Part shown: in pieces, positions 15,196 through 24,755 of the stretch | How the letters are laid out: each line of letters opens with the position of its first letter | How positions within the stretch are numbered: the stretch's first letter is position 1 | From: an uncultured Acidimicrobiales bacterium | Lineage (GTDB): Bacteria > Actinomycetota > Acidimicrobiia > Acidimicrobiales > SZUA-35 | NCBI GenBank assembly: GCA_937925335.1 | Contig: CALEWY010000007.1 | Location: 1 to 45,873 of the forward strand | DNA length: 45,873 nt | Direction of reading: 5' to 3' | The notes under the pieces: model-generated | The model's input: the letters and a program-made list of their open reading frames with translations, nothing else | Databases searched by the model: none | What the model was told of the DNA's origin: nothing | Position numbers and translations under genes: made by a program

Positions 15196-17331
15196 GTGGC
15201 TCAACCGCTCACCTTCCCTCGCCAATACGCACTCACGCGGCGATTCACGGTCGGGCGACCACGAACATTCACCGTCACACCCGATGGCGAGACGGTCCTC
15301 TTTCTTCGGTCACCTGATGGCGCCAACCCAGACCTGTCGTTGTGGGCACTCGATCTCACAAGCGGGGACGAAACACAGCTCGTCGACCCGTCCAGCCTTG
15401 GGCTGAGCGATGAGGATCTGCCAGCCGCAGAACGGGCGCGCCGAGAACGAGCCCGCGAGTCGGCTGGCGGAATCGTGGGTTACGCGCTGGCCGGTTCCGG
15501 TTCGATCGTGGCGTTCGCCTTGGCCGGTGAGTTGTTCATTCACGACCTGGCGAGCGGTGAGACTCGCTCGATCAGCACCGCTGGTCAGGTGTTTGATCCC
15601 CGGCCGAATCACGACGGATCGCTGATTGCGTATGTCAGCGGACGGGAGCTTCGAATCGTCTCCGTCGGTGATGGAGCAGACGAGTCGAGCCCGGCTGATT
15701 CAGACGATCGGACGCTCGCTGTCGATGACGACCCGCTGGTCTCGTGGGGTCGCGCCGACTTTGTCGCGGCTGAAGAGATGGGACGCAGCCGCGGCTATTG
15801 GTGGGCCCCCGAGGGCGACCGGCTCCTCGCATGCCGCGTCGATGAGACGCCCGTCCCTCGGTGGTGGATCGCTGATCCGGCGAACCCGGACCAGGAGCCC
15901 ACCGAGAATCGCTACCCCGTCGCTGGCTCCAACAACCCGATCGTCGAGTTGGCGCTGATCGAGCTCGACGGCTCACGTCGAATGATCGATTGGGCCGCCG
16001 ACGTTGGCGGACAGACCAGCGACGCGGAGTACCTCGCCGACATCGTCTGGTCGCGTTCGCATGACCCGCTCGTCGTTCGCCAACCTCGCCACCAACGTGC
16101 CGTCGAGATCCTCGACATCGATCTCGAGACCAGCGCGCTGGCCTTGCGCCACACGATCGGAGATGCACACTGGGTCGAGTTGATTCCCGGATCTCCCTCG
16201 TGGTTGGGCGATCGACTTCTCACGATCGAGGATCGCGCTGACCTCGACCAGCGAGTGCTGTGCGTCGACGGTGAGCCCGTCGATACTCCTGGCCACGCAC
16301 GATCGATCATCGGCACATCTGGCGGGCGGGTGCTGATCACGGCGTGGACGCATCCGACCGAAGTGCACGTGATGGCCATCGACCCTGAGAGCGGCGAAGC
16401 ACAGACGCTCACCGACGAGCCGGGTGTGTTCGGTGCATCGCTCGGCACGAACGGCATCGTCGTGATCACCGGCAGCCGTCCTCAGATTCCTGGCACCATC
16501 ACTCGTGTCACCCGGCTCGATGAGACCACCGACCAACTCGAGATCGCGTCGGTCGAGTCGACACCCGCCATCGAATGCTCACCTGAGTTCCTCGAACTCG
16601 CCGGCCTGCAATCAGCGGTTCTCTTGCCGAACGGCCACGACGGAACGACGCCGCTGCCGGTCCTTCTCGATCCTTACGGCGGCCCTCATGCTCAGCGGGT
16701 CACCAAAGCCCACGGTGGTCATCTCGTCTCACAGTGGTTCGCCGATCAGGGATACGCCGTTCTCGTCACCGACGGCCGCGGCACACCCGGCCGCGGACCT
16801 GCGTTCGAGCGGGAGGTGTGGGGCGATGTTGCACAACCCGTGCTCGACGATCAGATCGCCGCGCTCGATGCCGCTGCCGAACACTTCGGCTTCTTTGACC
16901 TCGATCGCGTGGGGATTCGCGGCTGGTCATTCGGCGGATACCTCGCCGCACTCGCCGTCCTACGTCGCCCCGATCGCGTGCATGCCGCAATCGCCGGAGC
17001 GCCCGTCACTACCTGGCACTTATATGACACGCACTACACCGAGCGCTACCTCGGTCATCCAGACGTTCACCCCGAGCACTACGCACAGACCGACCTGATC
17101 GCCGAGGCGGACAAACTGGCTCGACCGCTCATGCTGATCCACGGCCTCGCAGACGACAACGTGGTCGCTGCACACACGCTGCGATTGTCCTCTGCACTCC
17201 TTGCAGCAGGGCGCCAACACGAGGTGTTGCCGCTCTCCGGAGTCACGCACATGACGCCCCAAGAAGTCGTCGCCGAAAATCTTCTCCACTTGCAACGCGA
17301 CTTTCTTGCCGCGAACCTCGTCAACCACTGA
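15196..17331 (+). CDS. S9 family (dipeptidyl-peptidase IV-type) serine peptidase
   Basis: A 711-residue protein from GTG 15196. It has an N-terminal beta-propeller (DPP-IV N region, about 35-430, e.g. ADFVAAEEMGRSRGYWWAPE with the double-Glu EE motif that anchors the free substrate N-terminus) and a C-terminal alpha/beta-hydrolase domain. The triad is visible: S578 in GWSFGGY, D653 in HGLADDNV, H685 in VTHMTP. DPP-IV-type enzymes remove N-terminal dipeptides, usually after Pro or Ala. No signal peptide is seen, so a cytosolic location is likely. A longer in-frame extension to 14950 overlaps the reductase gene and was rejected. Confidence 0.93.
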   Translation: MAQPLTFPRQYALTRRFTVGRPRTFTVTPDGETVLFLRSPDGANPDLSLWALDLTSGDETQLVDPSSLGLSDEDLPAAERARRERARESAGGIVGYALAGSGSIVAFALAGELFIHDLASGETRSISTAGQVFDPRPNHDGSLIAYVSGRELRIVSVGDGADESSPADSDDRTLAVDDDPLVSWGRADFVAAEEMGRSRGYWWAPEGDRLLACRVDETPVPRWWIADPANPDQEPTENRYPVAGSNNPIVELALIELDGSRRMIDWAADVGGQTSDAEYLADIVWSRSHDPLVVRQPRHQRAVEILDIDLETSALALRHTIGDAHWVELIPGSPSWLGDRLLTIEDRADLDQRVLCVDGEPVDTPGHARSIIGTSGGRVLITAWTHPTEVHVMAIDPESGEAQTLTDEPGVFGASLGTNGIVVITGSRPQIPGTITRVTRLDETTDQLEIASVESTPAIECSPEFLELAGLQSAVLLPNGHDGTTPLPVLLDPYGGPHAQRVTKAHGGHLVSQWFADQGYAVLVTDGRGTPGRGPAFEREVWGDVAQPVLDDQIAALDAAAEHFGFFDLDRVGIRGWSFGGYLAALAVLRRPDRVHAAIAGAPVTTWHLYDTHYTERYLGHPDVHPEHYAQTDLIAEADKLARPLMLIHGLADDNVVAAHTLRLSSALLAAGRQHEVLPLSGVTHMTPQEVVAENLLHLQRDFLAANLVNH

Positions 17332-17423
17332 GAAGAAGCCCGCATCCGCCGAGCGAGCTGACGCCTCTTCCTTCAACGGCCAATCAGGCCGAGAAAGCCC
17401 CGGGTCCATCGTGGCCCGCCCGC

Positions 17424-18551
17424 ATGCCAGACGACCTTTCTCTCCTCACACCCGATCTTCCTTCCCTGGGCTGGACCGCGGCCCACGATGCCTGGGCCGC
17501 TTCCGTCGACGACGGAGGCTCGGAGGACACCAAACAACACGGACGAATCGCGCGAACGTCGCGCGGGTATTGCCTCGTGTTCACCGGCGGTGACGCGGTC
17601 ATGGCCGCATCGAGTTCGATCCGAGCCGACACCGGCATCGCACCATCGACGGGCGACTTCGTCACGGTCATCGATCATCCCGAAGACGGGCCATCGATCG
17701 GATCGATCGCCGAACGATCCACGGCGATCACACGACGCGCGCCGGGCCGAGTGCCAACTCCGCAGGTTCTCGCCGCCAACGTCGACGATGTCTTCGTGAT
17801 GCACGGGCTCGATCGACCGCTCAACATGCGACGGCTCGAACGCCAGCTCGTGATCGCGTGGGAAAGCGGCGCAACACCGCTCGTGTTGTTGACGAAGGCC
17901 GACGAAGTTCGTCACCACGAAGAAGCCGAGGAGACCATCGCCCGAATCGCTCCCGGCGTTGAGACGCTCGCGATCTCAACCGTTTCTGGCCAAAATCTGG
18001 ACCGGATCGCCACGCGATTCACCGGCTCCCGAACCATTGCGCTCATCGGCCTATCGGGTATCGGCAAATCGACCTTGGTGAACGAACTCTCCGACGGTGT
18101 CGTGCAACGAACCGGTGAGGTTCGTGCCGCCGACCGACGCGGGCGTCACACCACCGTGACTCGCGATCTGATCCCACTGCCGAACGGCGGCATCGTCGTC
18201 GACACCCCCGGCATTCGCGAGATCGGCTTGTGGCAGGCGCACGCCGGTCTCGCCAAGACGTTCCCGGAGATCGATGCTCCGGCCAAATCCTGCCGCTTCG
18301 CTGATTGCGACCACCGGTCCGAGCCAGGCTGTGCCGTCCAAGAAGCTCGAATGGATGGGCTGGTTTCGGAGCGTCGGCTTACGCATTGGCGCGAGCTGCT
18401 CGAGGAGATCAAGCTCCAGGATTCCCAGCTCGAAGAGTTTGCTCGACGCTCCGAATCGCGCGATCGAGCCGAAGTTGAACGCCGACGCGACAACGAACGG
18501 CCGCGAAAGCCGAAGAAGGGCAAGGGCCGCGACCGCGGCGCCCGCCGCTAA
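17424..18551 (+). CDS. rsgA: Ribosome small-subunit-dependent GTPase A
   Basis: A 375-residue circularly permuted GTPase. After an N-terminal OB-fold (about 35-105) the G4 motif TKAD precedes G1 (GLSGIGKST), then G3 (DTPG), which is the permuted order that defines RsgA/YjeQ. The C-terminal zinc site is CRFADCDHRSEPGC (C-x4-C-x-H-x5-C). A highly basic Lys/Arg tail (RPRKPKKGKGRDRGARR) would contact rRNA. RsgA checks late 30S subunit maturation. The start ATG 17424 gives a normal length; it stands 92 nt after the S9 peptidase. Confidence 0.95.
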   Translation: MPDDLSLLTPDLPSLGWTAAHDAWAASVDDGGSEDTKQHGRIARTSRGYCLVFTGGDAVMAASSSIRADTGIAPSTGDFVTVIDHPEDGPSIGSIAERSTAITRRAPGRVPTPQVLAANVDDVFVMHGLDRPLNMRRLERQLVIAWESGATPLVLLTKADEVRHHEEAEETIARIAPGVETLAISTVSGQNLDRIATRFTGSRTIALIGLSGIGKSTLVNELSDGVVQRTGEVRAADRRGRHTTVTRDLIPLPNGGIVVDTPGIREIGLWQAHAGLAKTFPEIDAPAKSCRFADCDHRSEPGCAVQEARMDGLVSERRLTHWRELLEEIKLQDSQLEEFARRSESRDRAEVERRRDNERPRKPKKGKGRDRGARR

Positions 18552-18779
18552 AGGAGTCAACCGGCTTCCGGATTACCTCCGCAATCGCCGAGCTGGCATC
18601 AAATCGCGGACGAAAGAGGTGTCGGCGCGCAGAACAGTGCCATAATCCTCTCTGCGGTGGCTGATCTCCCTCTGTGGTTGATCGTTCGCCGCCCGGTGCC
18701 ATGGGTCACCACACGAAGCATGAGCCACTCGATGAATAGCAACTCGATGAACAGCAATGGGCGATCAAGGGAGAGAAGC

Positions 18780-19169
18780 GTGAAGACAGGTCGATTGCTG
18801 GCGGGAGTCTGCGCTGGAGCTCTCTTGATCACGGCTTGTGGTCGCTCAGGCGATCCCGACATCGCCGTTGGTGGAACGGTGGCCACCGCCCCGTCTTCCA
18901 CGACGAGTACAACCGCTGCCGAGAGTGTGACCGTGCCAACCACAGCACCGCCAACGACGCAGCTCACCTACGTCATTCAAAGCGGCGATTCGCTCTCCGT
19001 GATCGCTCAGCGCTTCGGTCTCACGACACAAGATCTGGCGGACTTCAACGCCATCAGCGACCTGGATTCGATCAAAGTCGGCCAGGAGATCTCGATTCCG
19101 CCGAGCACGGTTGCACCACCAACCACCGCTGCTCCCGCTGACGCCGAAGCCACAACAACCAGCAGCTGA
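18780..19169 (+). CDS. LysM-domain lipoprotein
   Basis: A 129-residue protein. GTG 18780 follows AAGGGAG at ideal spacing and gives KTGRLLAGVCAGALLITACG, a lipoprotein signal with lipobox ITAC. A Thr/Ser-rich linker leads to one LysM domain (about 70-115: TYVIQSGDSLSVIAQRFGLT, then DLDSIKVGQEISIPP) and a Pro/Ala/Thr tail. It is predicted to be a lipid-anchored peptidoglycan-binding protein on the outer face of the membrane. A longer in-frame start at 18657 would place polar residues and a tandem 15-bp repeat (around 18727-18756, encoding SMNSN twice) ahead of the signal, which is unlikely. Confidence 0.85.
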   Translation: MKTGRLLAGVCAGALLITACGRSGDPDIAVGGTVATAPSSTTSTTAAESVTVPTTAPPTTQLTYVIQSGDSLSVIAQRFGLTTQDLADFNAISDLDSIKVGQEISIPPSTVAPPTTAAPADAEATTTSS

Positions 19170-19191
19170 GGGCGAGGCCTTGCGCCTCAGC
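19167..19191. terminator. Hairpin between convergent LysM and cyclase genes
   Basis: CTGAGG (19167-19172) pairs with CCTCAG, and an inner GAGGC/GCCTC stem competes with it. It spans both stop codons and fits a two-way terminator; there is no clear U-tract. Confidence 0.4.
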
Positions 19192-22100
19192 CAGTCACCA
19201 GCGTCGGGTCGACGGCGCATCGAAGCGCCCGCAACCAGCCCGTTGGATCCAATCCAAGGTTGATGAGCGCTGCTTCTGCTTGTCCTGGCTCGGATCGAGA
19301 GAAGACGCCTTCGGCGAGATCGACGAGCAACGGAGTGATCCGGTCGTCGGTCTCTGCGAGGACACTGCGCGCATCGGCGAGTGACTGATCGCGATCGCCC
19401 GGCCGGCCACCCTGCGCAGCGATCGCACCTCGGGCCAGATGAGCCAGCACACGGTCGAGATAGGAGCCGTTCGAGGACAAGATTCGATCGGCGCGCTGCA
19501 TGCCGAGCTCTTGTTGCCCAGCAGCAGCGGCCAGCAGCGCTCCGACCGCGTTCGCATACGTCTCGATCGGTTGTAAGCCAGAGTGATCTTCGGTGGGTGC
19601 GAGGACTCCGAGCTGGCTGATCGCCTGGTGGACCGAACCCCGTTGCAACAAAGCAAGCGCAATCGAGACGACAAGATCGCGGTCGCCAACAACACCTTGG
19701 TCGCTCGGGTCCGCGTCGTAGCGCGCAGCCCATCGGATCGCCCGGTCTGGTTCGCCGACGCGAGCTGCCGATGAGCAGTTTGCAACAACCGCTCTGCGAA
19801 GTGCTTCGAGATCTCCCGACGCTTCCGCTTCGACGAACGCCTCTTCGAGCATGCCGGTGCCCTCGACCACCCGTCCTCGAGAGACGAGCGCACGGCCTTC
19901 GACAAGGCGAGACTCGATCAACAAACCGGTCTCGTCTGCCCGCATCGCAACCTCGCGAGACTGCGCCGCAAGTGTGCGGGCTTGGTCGGCATGACCACTC
20001 CACAGCTCGATCGAGGCGAGCAGACCGATCATGACGGCTTCGGCCCAAGGATCACCGCGTCGCTGAATATCGGGAAGCACCTCGGTGACGAGTAACGCAG
20101 CGCGATCACGGTCGCCGCTGTGAAAGGCCACCCAGGCCTCGAGGCCGTGGGTCCATGCCAACCCACCGCGGTCGTTCAATTCGGTAAAGATCTCCTCGGC
20201 TTCTTGTACGAGGACCGCGGCCTCATCGAGGCGACCAGCGCGGAGCCAGAACCAGGCGAGCGACTGCACGGTCCACGCTTCGCCCACCCGGTCGTTGACC
20301 CCGGCCGCGACCTGTCGAGACTCTTCGAGGGCGACGCGGGCCGCTTCGGGGTTACTCCGGAACGACTCCGTCAACCCGAGTAGACGGAGAGCGAGCGACT
20401 GATCGACGAAGGCTTCGAGCGATGCGAGATCAGCCGCAGCTTGGGCCAGGCGCTCGGAGGCTCGGTCGAGATCACCGCTCTTGCGATCGACTTCGCCGCG
20501 GTGCAACAGCGTCGTTGCTGTGATGATCGGATCGCCGTGTTCGATCGCATCGACGCGTCCGAGGTCGCGGCGAGAGCCGGCGAGATCGTGCACGTCACTT
20601 CGAGCTCGTGCTCGGCCGAGGAAAAGGCGGGCTCGATCGCCTTCATCCAGCGCAAAGAGGAGCCCGTTTGAGAACCATGATTCGGCTTCGGACGGCACGC
20701 CGGCTGCGAGGGCTCGCTCCCCGGCTTCGCTCGACCACTCGAGTGCCTTCGCTTCGACGATGTCGCGCTCGAGGCCGCCGGCATCGGTCAGCTCATCGGC
20801 CAGGGACGCTGCGGCGTGGTAGTGGTGCGCAACGGCGACCACGACCGAGTTCCGCATGATGCCGGATGCCCGCATCTCGTTTTCGAGGAAGTCGGCGATG
20901 TTGAAGTGAAGGTTCGCACGCACGGTTTTCGTGAGCGTTGCGTAGGCGACGTCTCGCACCATTTCGGAGCGGAACTCAAACCTTGATGAGGCAATGCTGA
21001 GGAGTTCGCTGCGATCGAGATCATCCAGCTCCGGGGTGATGTCATCCCAACCCTGGGTCGCGTTGAGCATCGTCTTCAACCCGAAGACCGGACCGGATCG
21101 CCCGAGAACCGCGGCAGCTTCGAGGACGGTTCGAGATCGTGGGTCGAGAGCATCGAGCCGCGCCGACACGATGCCTCGAAGCGTGTCCGGCAACTCGTTG
21201 AGATCACCCGATGCGACCTGGGCGACGGCATCAGCTTGGGGCGCTGCGCCGTGTTCGGTCACGAGGCTCGCGAGCTCCTCAAGGAAGAACGGGTTACCAC
21301 CGCTTCGTTCGACGAGGTTGGTCGCAACGTCTTCCGGAAGATCGACCCCAAGTTCAGCGACGAGATCTCGCCCAGCCTCAATGTCGAGCGGCCCGAGATG
21401 GAGCACCAACGATCCGTGTCGCCCATGGAGCAGATCGGGAACCTCCTCGGTGCGCGAGGTCATCATCACGACGAGTGGCATCCGCGCCAGGTCGGTGAGC
21501 AGGCGGTTCAGCAGCTGGATGATCGCGTCGGCCGCCCAGTGAATGTCCGACATGATCAAGACGACCGGGCGCTGTTCGAGTTCACGCTGTAAGACGGCGG
21601 TGATCGCCAACGAAACTTCCGCCCGGTTCCGTAACCGATCGCCACCTCGAAGACTGGTTTGGTAGCCGAGCGCATGGAGCAGAGCGATCGTGTAGCGGGC
21701 AGCTTCCTCTGTTCGCTCTGGGCCAAGGTGGCCCTTGAGCGAGGCTTCCAGGGCAATCGCTGCTTGGTCGTCCGGGGTGTCGCTCGCCAGGTTGAAGGCG
21801 CGTCGAACGAGTTCGGCGATCGGCCACCAGACGTTGGCTTCGCCGTAGGGAACGGATCGGCCTTCGAGCACTCGGGCGCCGAGCGAGGACGACAGAGCGC
21901 CGGCGGCCTCTTCGATCAGTCGGGTTTTGCCGATGCCGGCCTCACCAAGAACGAGCGCCGCTTGGGCCCGGTTGGTTCCGATCGCAAGCTTGGCTTGGGC
22001 CATGACGAAGTCGAGCTCGCGTTTGCGGCCGATGAAGTGGGTGCTCCGGCGAGTTCGGGCCCCAGGCGGACGAACGGCGTTGAGCGCACGCCACGCCAAG

Positions 22101-22696
22101 ATCGGCTCGCGTCCCTTCGCTTCGAGCCGGCCGAGCGCGCGATATGAGATCGCTTCACTCGTGGCGGAGTAGGTCGCCGGGCCGACGATGACCTGGCCCG
22201 GATCGGCGTGGGCCTCGAGCCGCGACGCTGAATTCATGACGTCGCCCATGGCGGTGTAGTCACCACCGGCGCTCGACACACCAACGAGCACTTCGCCCGT
22301 GTTGATGCCGATGCGCATCTGCATCGTCGAGCCCAACTCGATGTTGAACAGGTGGAGCGACTGCTGCATCCGAATGCCCGCCCGCACGGCTCGTTCGGCG
22401 TCGTCTTCGTGAGCGACCGGAGCACCAAAAAGCGCAACGATTCCGTCACCGAGAACCTTGTCGACCACACCACCGAACGACGTGATGTCTCGTGCGAGCC
22501 GCTCGAAACAACGATCGACGAGGTGCTTCACTTCTTCGGGATCGGCCTTCTCGGCCAGTGCGGTGAAGCCGACGATGTCAGCAAAAAGCGCCGTGACGAC
22601 GCGTCGCTCCTCCTCGCCCCCGCTCTGCGGTGTGCCACAGGTGGGGCAAAAGCGGCCACCGGCGGGAACGTCTGACCCGCACGAAGAACACTGCAC
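19187..22696 (-). CDS. Zinc-ribbon class III nucleotidyl cyclase fused to AAA/STAND ATPase and TPR repeats
   Basis: A 1169-residue signalling protein. A zinc ribbon (Cys3, Cys6, Cys17, Cys20) is followed by a class III cyclase domain (about 30-205) with metal ligands D40 (FADIVGFT) and D84 (LGDGIVALFG), purine-binding K80, and transition-state N155 and R159 (MGDVMNSASRLE). The residue that normally pairs with the Lys is Thr (T148) instead of Asp, as in the class IIIb (CyaC/soluble-AC) group. A STAND-type ATPase follows (Walker A GEAGIGKT 251-258, Walker B VVLIMSDIHW), then about 600 residues of TPR-like helices. All catalytic residues are present, so it probably makes cAMP, with ATPase and TPRs sensing an unknown partner. 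It is divergent from the two-component pair. Confidence 0.92.
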   Translation of the reverse strand: MQCSSCGSDVPAGGRFCPTCGTPQSGGEEERRVVTALFADIVGFTALAEKADPEEVKHLVDRCFERLARDITSFGGVVDKVLGDGIVALFGAPVAHEDDAERAVRAGIRMQQSLHLFNIELGSTMQMRIGINTGEVLVGVSSAGGDYTAMGDVMNSASRLEAHADPGQVIVGPATYSATSEAISYRALGRLEAKGREPILAWRALNAVRPPGARTRRSTHFIGRKRELDFVMAQAKLAIGTNRAQAALVLGEAGIGKTRLIEEAAGALSSSLGARVLEGRSVPYGEANVWWPIAELVRRAFNLASDTPDDQAAIALEASLKGHLGPERTEEAARYTIALLHALGYQTSLRGGDRLRNRAEVSLAITAVLQRELEQRPVVLIMSDIHWAADAIIQLLNRLLTDLARMPLVVMMTSRTEEVPDLLHGRHGSLVLHLGPLDIEAGRDLVAELGVDLPEDVATNLVERSGGNPFFLEELASLVTEHGAAPQADAVAQVASGDLNELPDTLRGIVSARLDALDPRSRTVLEAAAVLGRSGPVFGLKTMLNATQGWDDITPELDDLDRSELLSIASSRFEFRSEMVRDVAYATLTKTVRANLHFNIADFLENEMRASGIMRNSVVVAVAHHYHAAASLADELTDAGGLERDIVEAKALEWSSEAGERALAAGVPSEAESWFSNGLLFALDEGDRARLFLGRARARSDVHDLAGSRRDLGRVDAIEHGDPIITATTLLHRGEVDRKSGDLDRASERLAQAAADLASLEAFVDQSLALRLLGLTESFRSNPEAARVALEESRQVAAGVNDRVGEAWTVQSLAWFWLRAGRLDEAAVLVQEAEEIFTELNDRGGLAWTHGLEAWVAFHSGDRDRAALLVTEVLPDIQRRGDPWAEAVMIGLLASIELWSGHADQARTLAAQSREVAMRADETGLLIESRLVEGRALVSRGRVVEGTGMLEEAFVEAEASGDLEALRRAVVANCSSAARVGEPDRAIRWAARYDADPSDQGVVGDRDLVVSIALALLQRGSVHQAISQLGVLAPTEDHSGLQPIETYANAVGALLAAAAGQQELGMQRADRILSSNGSYLDRVLAHLARGAIAAQGGRPGDRDQSLADARSVLAETDDRITPLLVDLAEGVFSRSEPGQAEAALINLGLDPTGWLRALRCAVDPTLVTG

Positions 22697-22851
22697 CTAT
22701 CGAGTCTACGAGGCCGAAACCGGGGTGGCGTTCAGATTCCCCATTCGAGGGCTTCTTCCGGAGAAATCATCCGATCGGCCGACGCGGTCGCTCACGCAAT
22801 CAGACCATGGGCTGACGACCCATCTTCGATCGCCAAGTACGGTGAAAGGCC

Positions 22852-24039
22852 ATGGTTCAACGACTGACCGCCTGGGGGCGCCGCCATCCGCGCGCCGCCG
22901 ACGCGATCGTTGTGCTGTTTCTTTTCCAACTGGCGATCGTGATCGGATTGTCGGCCGAAGGGACGGCCGAGGAAGTCCAGGGCTTGTGGGAGTGGGCCCT
23001 TCTGGTCGTGCCGTCCATCTCGGTGTTCTGGCGCCGAACGCAACCGGTTCTCGCATTGATCGTCGGCACCGCCGTCACGATGGTCGCGTGGGGTTTGAAC
23101 CTCCCCAACTTTGCGCTCGACGTTGCGGTGCTCACCTACTCGGCGATCGTCTACGGCCCTCGGCCCCTCGCACAGCGGACGGGCGTCGCTTGCGCAATCG
23201 TCCTCACGCTGTTCACGATCCTCGGTGCGTATGTCGGCGATGCACCCGTCTACGTTGTGCCGGTTGTTGGCGCCACCCTCGCCGTTTCCATGTTCTTTGG
23301 CCTCAGCGTGGTCAACGACCGAGCAGAGATCGAACGAGCAGCCCAGCGAGCAGCGGCGCTCGAGAACATCCAACAACACGAGGCTCGGCACGCGATCTCT
23401 GAGGAGCGAGCCAGGATCGCTCGTGAACTGCACGACGTGGTCGCTCACGGTCTATCGGTGATCGTCGTGCAAGCCGGCGCCGCCCAGCGCATCATCGATT
23501 CCGACACCGAAGGCACCCGCAACGCTCTGGGGCAGATCGAGATGGCTGCTCGTGACTCGTTGAACGAGATGCGTCAGGTTCTCGGCTTGTTGCGCACCGA
23601 CGAAGCGGAGGAGCGGCGGCCGATGGTCGGCGTTGATGCGTTGACCGATCTCATCAGCTCCTGCCAAGAACGGGGCTTGGACGTCGAGCTCTGGATGTCG
23701 GGCGACAAGCGACCGCTCGCAGCAACCGTCGACGCCGGCATCTATCGCATCGTGCAGGAAGCCCTGACGAACGTCTTGAAGCACGGAGGGGCGAAAGTCA
23801 AAGCCACCGTCAATCTTCACTTCGGTGATGAGTTCGTCCATCTGACGGTCGTCGATGACGGCCGCGGTGCGTCCAGCTTTGCGAACAACAACGAATCTGG
23901 TCATGGTCTGCTCGGCATACGCGAGCGGGTCGAGGTTCTTGATGGAACGGTTCATCACGGACCCGTCATCGGTGGAGGCTTCGAGGTCGACGTAACCGTT
24001 CCGATTGCGCCGCTTACCGCCAAGGCCGGCGAGCGGTGA
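22852..24039 (+). CDS. NarL-type sensor histidine kinase
   Basis: A 395-residue membrane kinase. Four to five helices occupy residues 15-155 (AIVVLFLFQLAIVIGLS, VLALIVGTAVTMVAWGL, GVACAIVLTLFTILGAYV), with little extracytoplasmic sequence, so the stimulus may be sensed in the membrane. A HisKA_3 dimerisation helix carries H194 in ARIARELHDVVAHGLSVIVV. The HATPase region shows AGIYRIVQEALTNVLKHGGA (N box), VDDGRG and SGHGLLGIRERV. A GAAAGG-type ribosome-binding site precedes ATG 22852. The stop overlaps the response-regulator start (GTGA). Confidence 0.95.
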   Translation: MVQRLTAWGRRHPRAADAIVVLFLFQLAIVIGLSAEGTAEEVQGLWEWALLVVPSISVFWRRTQPVLALIVGTAVTMVAWGLNLPNFALDVAVLTYSAIVYGPRPLAQRTGVACAIVLTLFTILGAYVGDAPVYVVPVVGATLAVSMFFGLSVVNDRAEIERAAQRAAALENIQQHEARHAISEERARIARELHDVVAHGLSVIVVQAGAAQRIIDSDTEGTRNALGQIEMAARDSLNEMRQVLGLLRTDEAEERRPMVGVDALTDLISSCQERGLDVELWMSGDKRPLAATVDAGIYRIVQEALTNVLKHGGAKVKATVNLHFGDEFVHLTVVDDGRGASSFANNNESGHGLLGIRERVEVLDGTVHHGPVIGGGFEVDVTVPIAPLTAKAGER

Positions 24040-24755
24040 ACATCGACAGTGCCATGAATATCGGCAAGGTTGTGCCGCACTCGCCATTGAGAATTCTGAT
24101 CGTCGACGACCAAGAGCTGGTGCGCACCGGCTTCCGGATGATCCTCAGCACCGAGGCCGGTCTCGAGGTGGTCGGTGAGGCTGGAAACGGCCGCGAGGCA
24201 CTGGAGTGGCTCAGCGAGCACGAATGTGATGTCGTGCTGATGGATGTCCGAATGCCCGAGCTCGACGGCGTCGAGGCAACCCGCACGATCGCGGCGATGG
24301 AGACCGGGCCGAGCGTCATCATCCTCACGACATTCGATCTCGACGAATACGTGTTTGCCGCCCTCCGAAACGGGGCGAGCGGCTTCCTCTTGAAAGACAC
24401 GCCGGCGGACGATCTGATCGACGCCATCCGAGTGGTCGGCGCGGGCGATGCTCTGCTCGCACCCTCGATCACCAAGACCCTCATCGAGCAGTTTCAGCGA
24501 GGGCCGGGTGATGCGGAGTCCGTCGATCCACTGTTGGTCTCCCCCGCTCTTGGCGAGTTGACCGAACGCGAAACCGAGGTGTTGATCGAGATGGCGAAGG
24601 GACTCTCCAATACCGAGATCGGAGCCGCGCTCTTCGTCAGTGAAGCCACGGTGAAGACCCACGTCGGACGTGTCCTCGCCAAACTTGCGGTGCGAGATCG
24701 GGTGCAGGCGGTTGTGGTCGCCTACGAGTCTGGGCTCGTTCGTCCGACCGGCTGA
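24036..24755 (+). CDS. NarL/FixJ-type response regulator
   Basis: A 239-residue regulator. The receiver domain has acidic D24-D25, the phosphoacceptor D70 (VVLMDVRMPELDG), the conserved Thr (ILTTFD) and Lys (FLLKDTP). The C-terminal LuxR helix-turn-helix is at about 172-232 (LTERETEVLIEMAKGLSNTE, VSEATVKTHVGRVLAKL). GTG 24036 overlaps the kinase stop by 4 nt; ATG 24054 is an alternative that keeps the whole receiver. The 3' end overlaps the convergent glycosylase gene by 34 bp. Target genes are not evident nearby. Confidence 0.95.
   Translation: MNIDSAMNIGKVVPHSPLRILIVDDQELVRTGFRMILSTEAGLEVVGEAGNGREALEWLSEHECDVVLMDVRMPELDGVEATRTIAAMETGPSVIILTTFDLDEYVFAALRNGASGFLLKDTPADDLIDAIRVVGAGDALLAPSITKTLIEQFQRGPGDAESVDPLLVSPALGELTERETEVLIEMAKGLSNTEIGAALFVSEATVKTHVGRVLAKLAVRDRVQAVVVAYESGLVRPTG

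Noticed and set aside
18846..20048. 400-codon minus-strand frame overlapping LysM and cyclase genes
   Set aside because: It is out of frame with the cyclase on the same strand, Arg/Ser/Cys-rich, and spans a convergent gene boundary.
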